Origin: a virus
Reading direction: 5' to 3' (one strand)
Length of the DNA stretch: 64,000 nucleotides
Virus record (IMG/VR): IMGVR_UViG_3300037245_004243
Coordinates: 1 to 64,000 of that record
Shown here: one piece after another, positions 15,793 to 23,223 of the stretch
How positions within the stretch are numbered: the first letter of the stretch is position 1
Layout of the letters: every line of letters begins with the position of its first letter
Notes under the pieces: generated by a model
Seen by the model: the letters and a program-made list of their open reading frames with translations, nothing else
What the model was told of the DNA's origin: nothing
Databases searched by the model: none
Position numbers and translations under genes: made by a program

Positions 15793-16455
15793 ATGAAAAT
15801 TAGCCAAAACACGTTTGATATCATGAAAAACTTCACCACAGTCAACAATTCGATTTTAGTCAACGAGCCTTCGGTCTTGAAGACAATTTCTGTTGCCGAA
15901 AATATCATCGGCATCTATGATATCGAGGAGACCTTCCCTAACTGGCAATTGTATAATTCGGTGACCTTCATGTCAATGGTTTCCCTTTTCGGCCTGGACG
16001 CAATCGATTTTGATTTTCAGGAACTTTGTGTTGTTCTCAAATCACCTGGAGCCAGGGCCACTATCATGTATGACAGCACCGAACTGATCCCGAAACTTGG
16101 AGATCTGAAACCATCGAGCTCATATAAAAAATATGACAAATTCAATGCCACCTTTTCCTTGTCTTCCAACAAAATCGGTCAGATCCAGAAGGCCGCGAAT
16201 ATCCTGGGATTGCCGGATATGAAGATAAGAATGAAAGACGGCAAAGGGCTTATCACCATCAACGATGATGAAAACCCGGATTCAAATCTGCTGAAAATGG
16301 CCATAAGTGGAGAGGGCGATTGCGGAATCACTATGATGGTCAAAAACCTGCAAATTTTCGCCGGGGATTATAACGTTTCAGTCTCCTCGGATGTTTTATC
16401 GAAATTCCATCACGACAAGATGCCGCTGTTTTATGTGGTAGCCGCTAAAAAATAA
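15793..16455 (+). CDS. 45: sliding clamp (T4 gp45-like)
   Basis: Trimeric processivity ring for the polymerase and, in T4, the activator of late transcription. N-terminus MKISQNTFDIMKNFTTVNNS matches the T4 gp45 start, and the segment IGQIQKAANILGLPDMKI, followed by GKGLITIND, matches its second half. 220 aa against 228 in T4. AAGGAGATTGAAAGT precedes the ATG. It begins the 45-44-62-regA order seen in T4, here spread over 7 kb. A structured RNA motif and a terminator follow, so it can be made as a monocistronic mRNA. Confidence 0.9.
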   Translation: MKISQNTFDIMKNFTTVNNSILVNEPSVLKTISVAENIIGIYDIEETFPNWQLYNSVTFMSMVSLFGLDAIDFDFQELCVVLKSPGARATIMYDSTELIPKLGDLKPSSSYKKYDKFNATFSLSSNKIGQIQKAANILGLPDMKIRMKDGKGLITINDDENPDSNLLKMAISGEGDCGITMMVKNLQIFAGDYNVSVSSDVLSKFHHDKMPLFYVVAAKK

Positions 16456-16460
16456 GGTTT

Positions 16461-16492
16461 CACACCGAGATGCAGGAAAGGTCAGCATCCGG
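16461..16492 (+). ncRNA. conserved 3'-UTR RNA motif, copy A
   Basis: CACACCGAGATGC and GCATCCGG frame a hairpin: CCG(A)GATGC pairs with GCATCCGG-type sequence, loop AGGAAAGGTCA. Nearly the same sequence occurs after the SSB gene at 37612-37671, also just before a terminator. Confidence 0.6.
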
Positions 16493-16500
16493 AACCCCAA

Positions 16501-16531
16501 GGGAAGGCGCAGTGTCGGCCTTCCCTTTTTT
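16501..16531 (+). terminator. rho-independent terminator
   Basis: GGGAAGGC pairs with GCCTTCCC, followed by TTTTTT. Confidence 0.9.
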
Positions 16532-16533
16532 AC

Positions 16534-16562
16534 TTGACAATACAATAAATATATAGTAGGAT
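16534..16562 (+). promoter_or_regulatory. promoter for RNA ligase operon
   Basis: TTGACA (16534-16539), 17 bases, TAGGAT (16557-16562); overlapping TATAGT upstream. Confidence 0.6.
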
Positions 16563-16584
16563 TTAGAATAAAAAGGGAGGACTT

Positions 16585-17700
16585 ATGGCTGATTTAAAAG
16601 TCGAAATTGTCAAAATCACCGAAATCAAAGAGCACCCAAATGCCGATAGAATGGAATTGGCATTTATCGGGGGTTGGCAGACCTGCGTGACTATCGATAA
16701 ATTTAAAGTCGGAGACCGGGTCGTTTATTTGCCGGTCGATTGCATTGTGCCACATGACGTGGAAAATATTCTTTTTCCGCCCGATGCATTAGTTAAATTA
16801 CATAGGTCAAGAATTCGGTCGATCAAATTGCGGAAAGCTATGTCCCAGGGCATGATCGAATTTCCTGAAACATTAGGGTTGAACCCGAATATCAAAGTCG
16901 GCACCGATGTCGCCAAAAAACTTGGGATTACCAAATATGAGCCACCGGTTAAAAGTATGCCGGGCATCATAAAAGTGAAACCGAAAAAACTCAAGAACTC
17001 GGATTTTAAAGTTTACACCGACATCAACCATTTCAAATATTACATTCAAGCAATGGAAGGAATGCGGATTTGGGGCACCGAAAAAGTCCACGGCACAAAC
17101 TTTCGTTCTGGTTGGGTCAAATATAACGCCTATAATTGGTGGAGAAAAATCGCCAAAAGGTTAGGGTTCAAAAATTTTCAGTGGGAATTTGCCTGGGGTT
17201 CACATCGGGTTGAGCTTACGCGAAAGGGCCGACGTTCGACGGGTTTTTATGGGAAGGACGTATATGGCATCATAGCGGAAAAATACAACCTGAAGCACCT
17301 CCTTAAGCCTGGGGAAGTAATCTATGCCGAGATCTATGGCCGGGGCATTCAGAAAAAGTATGATTACGGTCTGAAAGAAAATGATTTCAGGATGGTCGTC
17401 ATCGATGTGATGATAGACGGGAAATATATCGATGGACCGGACGCAAAGCAATTTTGTGACATGCTCGATCTACCTTATGCTCCCGTGCTTATCAGTGGCG
17501 ATATTTTCGACTATGAAAAATGCCTGGCCGCTGGCAATCCCAAAGGCAATAAATCGAAACTATGCAAGAAAATGCAAGCGCCGATGGAAGGTATTGTCAT
17601 CAAACCCATTACTGAAACCAAAGGTTACATGGGTCGAATGGTCTTCAAATTACTCAATGACGCCTATTGGTTAGCGAAAGGAAATTCAGATTGGCATTAA
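16585..17700 (+). CDS. RNA ligase, Rnl5 (Deinococcus DraRnl) type
   Basis: ATP-dependent RNA ligase for sealing nicked RNA. An N-terminal OB module (residues 1-110, beginning VEIVKITEIKEHPNADRME) precedes the nucleotidyltransferase domain; this N-terminal placement is the hallmark of the DraRnl family. Motif I EKVHGTN at about 166 (adenylated Lys), motif IV EGIVIKP at about 336, motif V with KLLNDAYWL near the end. 371 aa. GGGAGG precedes the ATG. With the CCA-adding enzyme and tRNA genes it suggests phage-directed tRNA repair, as T4 does with Pnkp and Rnl1; no kinase/phosphatase partner is seen in this window. Confidence 0.85.
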   Translation: MADLKVEIVKITEIKEHPNADRMELAFIGGWQTCVTIDKFKVGDRVVYLPVDCIVPHDVENILFPPDALVKLHRSRIRSIKLRKAMSQGMIEFPETLGLNPNIKVGTDVAKKLGITKYEPPVKSMPGIIKVKPKKLKNSDFKVYTDINHFKYYIQAMEGMRIWGTEKVHGTNFRSGWVKYNAYNWWRKIAKRLGFKNFQWEFAWGSHRVELTRKGRRSTGFYGKDVYGIIAEKYNLKHLLKPGEVIYAEIYGRGIQKKYDYGLKENDFRMVVIDVMIDGKYIDGPDAKQFCDMLDLPYAPVLISGDIFDYEKCLAAGNPKGNKSKLCKKMQAPMEGIVIKPITETKGYMGRMVFKLLNDAYWLAKGNSDWH

Positions 17701-17819
17701 AAAAACCAGAATGGCCGGAAGGGCCGGAATTTCGTGACGATTTCCCGGAATGTGTACCTATCATTCCGGGGGCAATTATCCTTTTAGTTATGATAATCGT
17801 CTTATTGATTTGGGGGTAA
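17691..17819 (+). CDS. small membrane protein with TTG start (42 aa)
   Basis: AAAGGAAATTCAGA lies before TTG at 17691, overlapping the RNA ligase stop. Acidic, Pro-rich N-terminal half (PEWPEGPEF) and C-terminal hydrophobic helix (GAIILLVMIIVLLIWG). One base separates it from the next gene. Confidence 0.5.
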   Translation: MALKKPEWPEGPEFRDDFPECVPIIPGAIILLVMIIVLLIWG

Positions 17820-17820
17820 A

Positions 17821-17994
17821 ATGGACGGACTGGAACTTCGAAAAAAAATTCAAAAACTCCGTGAAATAACCGGAGCTGGATTATTGGACTGTAAACGCGC
17901 CATTGAGCAATCTTCAAATATGAAAGATGCAATTAAATATATCAGAAACTTACATATGGGCGTTGACAAAAATATAATTCGGAGCTATTATTAG
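17821..17994 (+). CDS. stand-alone EF-Ts N-terminal (TS-N/UBA) domain protein (57 aa)
   Basis: Residues 5-45 match the UBA-like N-terminal domain of elongation factor Ts: KLREITGAGLLDCKRAI here against LRERTGAGMMDCKKAL in E. coli EF-Ts. This is the part that docks on EF-Tu. The core and dimerisation domains of EF-Ts are absent; the protein ends 12 residues after the domain. GGGGG in the preceding codons provides the ribosome binding site, one base after the previous stop. A promoter for the next gene lies in its 3' end. Likely role: binding host EF-Tu to alter translation or recruit EF-Tu for another job. Domain match is strong, function is inference. Confidence 0.75.
   Translation: MDGLELRKKIQKLREITGAGLLDCKRAIEQSSNMKDAIKYIRNLHMGVDKNIIRSYY
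17963..17991 (+). promoter_or_regulatory. promoter inside the end of the TS-N gene
   Basis: TTGACA (17963-17968), 17 bases, TATTAT (17986-17991). Confidence 0.65.
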
Positions 17995-18016
17995 TCAAGA
18001 TCAAGAAAGGGAGAGA

Positions 18017-18175
18017 ATGTATATTTTAATTTTTGAGGATGGCAGCATAGGAAAAACGGAAAAAATATCTGAATCCGAGATAGAATCATGCAATGACGGG
18101 ATTCTCGATATCATAGACATCGAAAATATGACGACCTTAAATGGTGATGATTGGGTCGCCATAGAATCAGTTTAA
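18017..18175 (+). CDS. acidic hypothetical protein (52 aa)
   Basis: AAAGGGAGAGA precedes the ATG. Starts MYILIFEDGSIGKTEKI and ends DDWVAIESV; a small alpha/beta protein by appearance. Unknown function. The stop region contains a tandem AATCAGTTTA repeat. Confidence 0.6.
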   Translation: MYILIFEDGSIGKTEKISESEIESCNDGILDIIDIENMTTLNGDDWVAIESV

Positions 18176-18209
18176 ATCAGTTTAAACCCAAACACAAGGA
18201 GAATTGAAC

Positions 18210-18437
18210 ATGAAAACTTTTGAAATGCTAACGGGGTATGAGGCCGAATACGAAACCATGCTGAAAACAGAACTGGATCGCCTGATCTCCAAAAAGAAAG
18301 GGACCGGGATTACCTTCAAAGAAGACAATATGATTTATCAGCTCTCGATCCACCTCGGCATCACGGTCGACCTGCTCAGCCAACGGGAAACCAAAACCGC
18401 CGCCGTCAAGGATATCGGAATCGAATCCTACAACTAA
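18210..18437 (+). CDS. hypothetical protein (75 aa)
   Basis: AAGGAGAATTGAAC before ATG 18210 (TTG at 18204 rejected). Helical, begins MKTFEMLTGYEAEYETMLK. A 12-bp hairpin directly follows its stop. No family recognised. Confidence 0.7.
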   Translation: MKTFEMLTGYEAEYETMLKTELDRLISKKKGTGITFKEDNMIYQLSIHLGITVDLLSQRETKTAAVKDIGIESYN

Positions 18438-18449
18438 CCTCCTGGTTGC

Positions 18450-18477
18450 GGGGCGTTGTCCATTTGGGCAACGCCCC
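18450..18477 (+). other. intergenic hairpin, 12-bp stem
   Basis: GGGGCGTTGTCC pairs with GGGCAACGCCCC (one G-T), 4-base loop, with no T-run but A-rich 3' flank, 25 bases before the next ATG. More likely an RNA processing or stability element than a terminator. Confidence 0.7.
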
Positions 18478-18502
18478 AAAATTCTGCAAAAGAGGTATTA
18501 AA

Positions 18503-18673
18503 ATGTTTTATATATTCGAAGTGCAAAACGCTAAAAAAGCGAGCTGGAAGAAAGAGGCAATAAAAATAAGTGAGAGTTTTGCCAGACCAGTAATCATCGA
18601 GGTAAAATCAATCGTCGTGCCTCCTAAAAAATCTCTTTTCGAGAGAATTAAAAATACTTTGAGGAAAAATTAA
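18503..18673 (+). CDS. small basic hypothetical protein (56 aa)
   Basis: ATG at 18503 after AGAGGTATTAAA, just past the hairpin; the earlier in-frame ATG at 18446 would read through the hairpin. Lys-rich with C-terminal FERIKNTLRKN. Unknown. Confidence 0.6.
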   Translation: MFYIFEVQNAKKASWKKEAIKISESFARPVIIEVKSIVVPPKKSLFERIKNTLRKN

Positions 18674-18678
18674 AAATT

Positions 18679-18873
18679 ATGTACCGAGCAATTTTAAAAG
18701 ATAGTCATAGTCTGGATAAAGCAACCGTTTTCAAATGTGAATCGTGTGGCAATATCGAAATTAAGCCAACCATCTGTCCTACTTCGGGCATGAAAGCCGG
18801 GCATGGATTTGAGCACATTTGCTCAAAGTGCAGGGGCCTGTTAAAAACAATTTTGACGACGAAAGGAGATTGA
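18679..18873 (+). CDS. zinc-ribbon protein (64 aa)
   Basis: Two CxxC knuckles, CESCG (about residue 20) and CSKCRG (about 48), with an extra Cys and His between: a small zinc ribbon. The C-terminal codons (ILTTKGD) are duplicated downstream at 19055-19084. Confidence 0.7.
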   Translation: MYRAILKDSHSLDKATVFKCESCGNIEIKPTICPTSGMKAGHGFEHICSKCRGLLKTILTTKGD

Positions 18874-18882
18874 GATATAATG
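18850..18882 (+). repeat. 33-bp direct repeat, copy 1: promoter with embedded ribosome binding site
   Basis: Identical to 19061-19093. Contains TTGACG, 17 bases, TATAAT; the spacer itself holds AAAGGAGATTGA, and an ATG overlaps the -10 (TATAATG). Confidence 0.8.
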
Positions 18883-18917
18883 TGGTATAATGGATTAAAA
18901 CAAAGGAGAATTGAATT

Positions 18918-19043
18918 ATGAAACTTTTTGAATTCACTCAAAAGAATGGACCTTCGGGCATCAACACCACAATTACCATCCCGCCGATAATGTGCGGCAT
19001 TATTATTTCGGTCACATTAATAATCGCATTCATTCTTTCTTAA
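18918..19043 (+). CDS. single-pass membrane peptide (41 aa)
   Basis: AAAGGAGAATTGAATT before the ATG and a TATAAT (18886-18891) upstream. Polar first 20 residues then a hydrophobic helix (MCGIIISVTLIIAFILS). Lies between the two 33-bp repeats. Confidence 0.6.
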   Translation: MKLFEFTQKNGPSGINTTITIPPIMCGIIISVTLIIAFILS

Positions 19044-19060
19044 GGGAGAGTGATATGGAA

Positions 19061-19093
19061 ATTTTGACGACGAAAGGAGATTGAGATATAATG
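19061..19093 (+). repeat. 33-bp direct repeat, copy 2
   Basis: Same as 18850-18882. Here the terminal ATG is the start of the zinc-ribbon gene at 19091. The repeat also forms a 9-codon ORF (19055-19084) that copies the tail of the 18679 gene, indicating a local duplication. Confidence 0.8.
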
Positions 19094-19351
19094 GTTGATA
19101 TAAAAAGGTTGGAAAAGTTGAAAAAATTCCGCGCAGAACTAAAAATCAAGGAAGTCGATGTCGATGCAAACAAGAACGCTGATATGAAGGTGGACGATTT
19201 GAGATGTGCCGGGTGTGGATTCCTTGATGATTATAAGGAGTTTAAACGCCGGGGGGAAATGACAATTTGTTCGCGATGCAACGGCAGCGAAATCTTTGAT
19301 TTTTACGGTTTGCCATACAACCATGACGACGCAAAGAGGAGAAAACGATGA
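19091..19351 (+). CDS. zinc-ribbon protein (86 aa)
   Basis: Basic helical N-terminus (KRLEKLKKFRAELKIK) then a ribbon with CAGCG and CSRCN knuckles at about residues 39 and 58, ending DDAKRRKR. ATGA overlap with the clamp loader gene. Possible nucleic-acid binder associated with replication, by context only. Confidence 0.7.
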   Translation: MVDIKRLEKLKKFRAELKIKEVDVDANKNADMKVDDLRCAGCGFLDDYKEFKRRGEMTICSRCNGSEIFDFYGLPYNHDDAKRRKR

Positions 19352-20304
19352 GCCTTGTTTCCAAACAATACGACGATTTCATTTGGGAGCTGAAATTCCG
19401 ACCGACAACACTTGACCAAATTATACTGCCAGACTCTTTGTTCAAGCAGATGCAATCAGTCAAGTCGTCGGGTAAACTTCCAAATATGCTGTTCTCGGGG
19501 CCACCGGGTACCGGCAAAACAACGACCGCCTTTGTGCTGGCCGACGATATGGATCTCTCTGCGATGTATATGAATATGTCGCTTGAGACTTCGATCAATG
19601 ATATCCGCAACAAACTGATGGGATTTGCTTCCAGTGTTAATATGGAAGGCAAGCAAAAATTATTCATCGGGGATGAATTCGATGAGTTGAGCACATCAGC
19701 GATGAAATCGTTAAAGGGTGTCATCGAGAAAATGTCGTCCAATTGCAAATTCATTTTTACCTCGAATCACAAAGGCAAAATCATTGAGCCTATCATTTCC
19801 CGTCTTCAGGAAGTCGACTTTATATTTTCAAAGGAAGACACCGGGGAAATGAAAAAGAAAATGTGGAAGGTCGCATGCCAGATTTGCCAAAAAGAAGAGG
19901 TTCCATTTCAAAAGGCGGCAGTGGCCGAGGTAGTCAAAATGCTTTTCCCTGATATGCGTAAAATCCTCAACCATCTGCAAATGTTATCGCTGCGGGGAGA
20001 AATTACAGTCGATGCCGTCAGTGCATGTGTCATCACTGATACCGAATCGTTTTTTCAATACCTGCGGGACAAGGATTGGCCGGGCATCCGACAGTATATC
20101 GTTGACCTGCCCATTGCCGAGAACGATTTCTATTCGGTACTTTATAACCATGTCGAACGGTATATGCGTGAAGATTTCGTCACCCAAGCCATCGTCTTGA
20201 TTGCAAAGTATCAGTCTGAAGGCGATCATGCGGTTGATGCGCAAATTCCTCTGGCCGCGCTCGCAATCGAGATGATGAATTTCGAGTTCAAAAAAGATTT
20301 TTAA
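19348..20304 (+). CDS. 44: clamp loader ATPase subunit (T4 gp44-like)
   Basis: AAA+ ATPase that opens the gp45-like clamp. Walker A GPPGTGKTTT at residues 51-60, Walker B FIGDEFDEL at about 106, sensor 1 FTSN at about 136, and SRLQ in place of the SRC arginine-finger motif (Arg retained). 318 aa; T4 gp44 is 319. Begins with the RFC-like FRPTTLDQIILP segment. Overlaps the preceding zinc-ribbon gene by 4 bases. Partner small subunit is at 21944. Confidence 0.93.
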   Translation: MSLVSKQYDDFIWELKFRPTTLDQIILPDSLFKQMQSVKSSGKLPNMLFSGPPGTGKTTTAFVLADDMDLSAMYMNMSLETSINDIRNKLMGFASSVNMEGKQKLFIGDEFDELSTSAMKSLKGVIEKMSSNCKFIFTSNHKGKIIEPIISRLQEVDFIFSKEDTGEMKKKMWKVACQICQKEEVPFQKAAVAEVVKMLFPDMRKILNHLQMLSLRGEITVDAVSACVITDTESFFQYLRDKDWPGIRQYIVDLPIAENDFYSVLYNHVERYMREDFVTQAIVLIAKYQSEGDHAVDAQIPLAALAIEMMNFEFKKDF

Positions 20305-20314
20305 GGGGAGCAAA

Positions 20315-20479
20315 ATGAAATCTTTTACAATACATGGCATCGATGCCGAGGGCAATATCATTTCTGAATATACATCAAAAACCGGTCACGGTATATCGGA
20401 AATCGAAGCGCAGTTTGACGATTTAAAAAAGAAATTGTATAATGAAGAAATAGACTCAATTCTTATTGGACGGGAGTAA
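20315..20479 (+). CDS. hypothetical protein (54 aa)
   Basis: AAGGGGAGCAAA before ATG. Begins MKSFTIHGIDAEGNIISEY: a small beta then helix protein. Next gene follows after 2 bases. Unknown. Confidence 0.6.
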   Translation: MKSFTIHGIDAEGNIISEYTSKTGHGISEIEAQFDDLKKKLYNEEIDSILIGRE

Positions 20480-20481
20480 AA

Positions 20482-20685
20482 ATGAAAGAAACTAAAACCG
20501 CTGATCATAGTTTTCAAATCACGATTACTAACGAGCTTTATAAACGGATTAAGGGAGAGCATTCCTTTAAAGCAATAGGCCATCCGGTCGTTTCATATGC
20601 CGTCATCGGCAAATTGATTGAAATTATGGAAAAGCGCCTCCCATCCGTTACACTAACTTTAACCTCGTCAATTCACGCGAGATAG
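20482..20685 (+). CDS. hypothetical protein (67 aa)
   Basis: Contains ITITNELYKRIKGEHSFKAIGH. Tightly linked to the preceding ORF. No family recognised. Confidence 0.6.
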   Translation: MKETKTADHSFQITITNELYKRIKGEHSFKAIGHPVVSYAVIGKLIEIMEKRLPSVTLTLTSSIHAR

Positions 20686-20703
20686 ATAAAAGGAGATTGA
20701 AGT

Positions 20704-21138
20704 ATGGAAGATGTAAGAGAAACGGAAGTGAAGGACCTTCGGGTTTTTTATATGACGAATGGGCAAATTCTTTTTGCCGATTTGATCGATGTGAACGACG
20801 AAGACGACTATGTAGTTTGTGGTCCGGTACAGGTTCAGCTCGGTCAGGCACCAAAGCAGATAGGAATGTCAATGGCATTTCCCTTTTCTGATCAAACCTT
20901 GCCGATCAGACTCAATTGGAGACTGGTCACCACGCAAACTTCCCTGGACTGGAATCCTTCGCTGATTCGGGAATATGGCAATTTCTGGCTTGCTGTACAG
21001 AAAAAGGCAGATCATGAAGCATCAGGAATTGAAGTCGTGCCAGCCAATGCCGTGCCGCCGAATCTGAGACGGGGATTGGGTACCGAAAAGAAACCGATGG
21101 GGCCGCGACCGAACATGCCGCCTTTAAAAGCAGTATAA
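20704..21138 (+). CDS. hypothetical protein, possibly Sm-like fold (144 aa)
   Basis: AAGGAGATTGAAGT precedes the ATG. Residues 12-60 (VFYMTNGQILFADLIDVND ... YVVCGPVQVQL) have the strand pattern of a short Sm/LSm-like barrel. The C-terminal 35 residues are Pro- and basic-rich (PRPNMPPLKAV). Located between the two clamp loader subunits. Fold guess is tentative. Confidence 0.65.
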   Translation: MEDVRETEVKDLRVFYMTNGQILFADLIDVNDEDDYVVCGPVQVQLGQAPKQIGMSMAFPFSDQTLPIRLNWRLVTTQTSLDWNPSLIREYGNFWLAVQKKADHEASGIEVVPANAVPPNLRRGLGTEKKPMGPRPNMPPLKAV

Positions 21139-21185
21139 ATTTGACGCCTGGGTCGGATGATAAACCGAAACCCATTGTGTCGCCG

Positions 21186-21216
21186 CATGGAAGCATAACC
21201 CACCAATGCTTCCATG
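21186..21216 (+). other. intergenic hairpin, 11-bp stem
   Basis: CATGGAAGCAT pairs perfectly with ATGCTTCCATG, loop of 9 bases, 24 bases before the next ATG; no T-run. A smaller GGGT-CGG/CCG-ACCC stem-loop lies just upstream. Confidence 0.7.
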
Positions 21217-21240
21217 TGTTAAACTTTAAGGAGAAAAATT

Positions 21241-21537
21241 ATGATCGCATGGAATAAAATCAAACATTCACTTTTTCATTGCCACACTTTCTGGCAGTGG
21301 AAACGCGCATATCAATGCCCTATATGCGGGAAAAAATACCGCTGTTATTGGGACGGCAATGATATCGATGATTGGGGCACTGACATTTGTAACAAATGTT
21401 ACAAGAAAATCGGCGCCGGGAAACTGGACCGTGCCGATTATCCCGCCGATCTGGACGCCCATAAAAAAAGAAATGGGAATGACAGAGTGGAAGTTTCCGA
21501 CCTCGACGCTTACGATGATACACCCTTGGAGGTTTAA
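21241..21537 (+). CDS. zinc-ribbon protein (98 aa)
   Basis: CPICGKKY at about residue 27 and CNKCYKK at about 51 make a four-Cys ribbon; CHTFWQWKRAYQ precedes it. C-terminus acidic. AAGGAGAAAAATT before ATG. Function unknown. Confidence 0.7.
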   Translation: MIAWNKIKHSLFHCHTFWQWKRAYQCPICGKKYRCYWDGNDIDDWGTDICNKCYKKIGAGKLDRADYPADLDAHKKRNGNDRVEVSDLDAYDDTPLEV

Positions 21538-21540
21538 AAA

Positions 21541-21906
21541 ATGTCATATCTTGAACACGAACCAGAAAAGGCCGGGGGATGCGGATGCCCATCCTGCGAT
21601 TTATATAACGTGTATCTCAAAGCAGACACCGAATTTAAATCCAGGAAGGCATACCGGACATTTGAATATTTGTTAGACGGCCTCGAACTCGAAGACAAAA
21701 TAAATGAGTTGCAAAAGGACGGGTATGAACTGGTCTATGTCATCCCTGGACCGAGCCCGGTTGTGGTTATGCGATCTGTGCCGCCAATGGCGCCATCCGC
21801 TGTTGATATCATTCAGGAAATTAAAAAACGTGAAGCCACCAAGGACAATGACAATGCTGCCGTCAAGAATCTCGAGGATTTCGAGCCAACGGGAACTCTT
21901 CACTAA
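21541..21906 (+). CDS. hypothetical protein (121 aa)
   Basis: N-terminal CGCPSC cysteine cluster (about residue 14) followed by an alpha/beta stretch with GYELVYVIPGPSPVVVM. GGAGG lies within the end of the preceding gene. Unknown. Confidence 0.65.
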   Translation: MSYLEHEPEKAGGCGCPSCDLYNVYLKADTEFKSRKAYRTFEYLLDGLELEDKINELQKDGYELVYVIPGPSPVVVMRSVPPMAPSAVDIIQEIKKREATKDNDNAAVKNLEDFEPTGTLH

Positions 21907-21909
21907 AAT

Positions 21910-21938
21910 GTGACAAAAGCCGGGCCGGGAGGTATAAT
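21910..21938 (+). promoter_or_regulatory. promoter, TGTGACA class, with Shine-Dalgarno in the spacer
   Basis: GTGACA (21910-21915), 17 bases, TATAAT (21933-21938). GGGAGG (21927-21932) is the only good ribosome binding site for the ATG at 21944, so transcripts from this promoter would be almost leaderless while read-through mRNA keeps the site. Confidence 0.65.
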
Positions 21939-21943
21939 AAGGC

Positions 21944-22363
21944 ATGGGAAAAATAGGATTATTTGAATTCACATCAAATTTTGTTGGCGATAAGGTCGAT
22001 CTTAGAAAGCATGCGATGTTTTGGGATTCATATCCAAAATTTATGGTCAACCGGGTGCTATCGATGTCGCCGAAAAGCTGTCATCTGGCCATGTTTATGA
22101 GCCAGCTCGATAATATACCGGATGAGCAACACTTTGCTTTTTTAAATATCGAGTTAGAAAAAGGCACTTATTTCAATTATTATAAACGCAGCGATGAAAT
22201 ACCACAGAAAACCATTGATTATATTCAGGAATATTATCAATGCTCAGAGAGTCGCTGCATCGAGTATATCAGAATGATGTCGAAAAAGCAGATCGACACT
22301 ATTCTCGAGCTTTATAAAAGGAGGGATGAAAGGCCGAAAATTAAGAAAGTGAAAAAGTCGTAA
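21944..22363 (+). CDS. 62: clamp loader small subunit (T4 gp62-like)
   Basis: 139 aa. The segment YPKFMVNRVLSMSP (about residues 30-43) followed by a helical MSQLDNIPDEQHFAFL, then YFNYYKR, and EYYQCSESRCIEYIRMMS near the C-terminus, matches the short gp62-type clamp loader subunit found in environmental T4-like phages. It forms a complex with the gp44-like ATPase. Position between gp44-like and RegA genes is the T4 order. Shorter than T4 gp62 (187 aa). Confidence 0.75.
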   Translation: MGKIGLFEFTSNFVGDKVDLRKHAMFWDSYPKFMVNRVLSMSPKSCHLAMFMSQLDNIPDEQHFAFLNIELEKGTYFNYYKRSDEIPQKTIDYIQEYYQCSESRCIEYIRMMSKKQIDTILELYKRRDERPKIKKVKKS

Positions 22364-22405
22364 ATAACTGTGAATGAAAAATTAATTATCTGAAAGGGGA
22401 AAATT

Positions 22406-22798
22406 ATGTCTGACAAGAAATATGGCATTGAAGTTAAATTGCTTTCTGACTTCCTGGTCATAAAAGAAACTCTGGAACGAGTCGGAATCGCTAATCGGAA
22501 AACGTGTGTTATCACGCCGAGCGTTTATATCCTGCATAAGCAAGGCAAGTATTTTATTATTCATTTTAAAGAATTGCTTGCTATGGACGGATTCAAGCGG
22601 GAAATCAACGACACGGATATTTGTCGCCGGGACGCCATTGCTTCATTGTTGGTGAATTGGGACATGATTGAAATTGAAGAAGACGGCATATACCAAACGG
22701 AACTGGAAGAGCAAATTTTCGTGCTGCCTTATGCCGAAAAAAAGGATTACAAAATCAATCATAAATACCGAATATCGAGACGCAGAAATGGATCATGA
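22406..22798 (+). CDS. regA: translational repressor RegA
   Basis: RNA-binding repressor of early phage mRNAs. Clear similarity to T4 RegA along the chain: DFLVIKETLERVGIANRK, then HKQGKYFIIHFKELLAMDG and RRDAIASLLVNWDMIEI. 130 aa against 122. GAAAGGGGAAAATT precedes the ATG; the AT-rich start region may be its own target, as in T4. Located just after the gp62-like gene, as in T4. Confidence 0.92.
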   Translation: MSDKKYGIEVKLLSDFLVIKETLERVGIANRKTCVITPSVYILHKQGKYFIIHFKELLAMDGFKREINDTDICRRDAIASLLVNWDMIEIEEDGIYQTELEEQIFVLPYAEKKDYKINHKYRISRRRNGS

Positions 22799-22985
22799 TC
22801 TCTATCTTGAATATCGGGAAATTTCTTCTGTCGCCGAGGGTGTAGAAATCGGTGAATCGAAACCGAGTCAGGAATATCATATCCTTGTGCGCCGGAAAAA
22901 GTTTATTCTCGTCACCCATTTTTTCTGGCAGAAATGTGAATTCTGCCGTTTGGAAGACGATCACGGAATTGTTAATTTGAAATAA
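22788..22985 (+). CDS. hypothetical protein (65 aa)
   Basis: Overlaps the regA 3' end by 11 bases. MDHDLYLEYREISSVAEG then a basic hydrophobic region with CEFCRLEDD. Start at 22788 chosen because regA translation would deliver ribosomes there. Unknown. Confidence 0.55.
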   Translation: MDHDLYLEYREISSVAEGVEIGESKPSQEYHILVRRKKFILVTHFFWQKCEFCRLEDDHGIVNLK

Positions 22986-22998
22986 TGAAAGGGAAAAC

Positions 22999-23217
22999 AT
23001 GAAAACGATTAAACGGACAACATCGACATTTTCACAAAAAGATCTCGAAGTATTGGCCACGCGCCATATGACCGGTGACGCCGAAATGATGAAAGATCAA
23101 CCTTTGATAATCAAATGGGATAAATTAAATCAAAATATATCCCTTGAGATTTCGACTGAGGTTGTAGTCGCCACAAAACCGGTCAAATCCAAGGTCGAAT
23201 TTCCGATTTTCAAATAA
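22999..23217 (+). CDS. hypothetical protein (72 aa)
   Basis: GAAAGGGAAAAC before ATG. Mixed sequence (MKTIKRTTSTFSQKDLEVLA); last gene before the tRNA cluster. Unknown. Confidence 0.65.
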   Translation: MKTIKRTTSTFSQKDLEVLATRHMTGDAEMMKDQPLIIKWDKLNQNISLEISTEVVVATKPVKSKVEFPIFK

Positions 23218-23223
23218 CTTGTT

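Noticed and set aside
16585-16920. tRNA-binding domain of a synthetase (HPNADRM motif)
   Set aside because: The segment is the N-terminal OB module of the RNA ligase; motifs I, IV and V follow in the same ORF.
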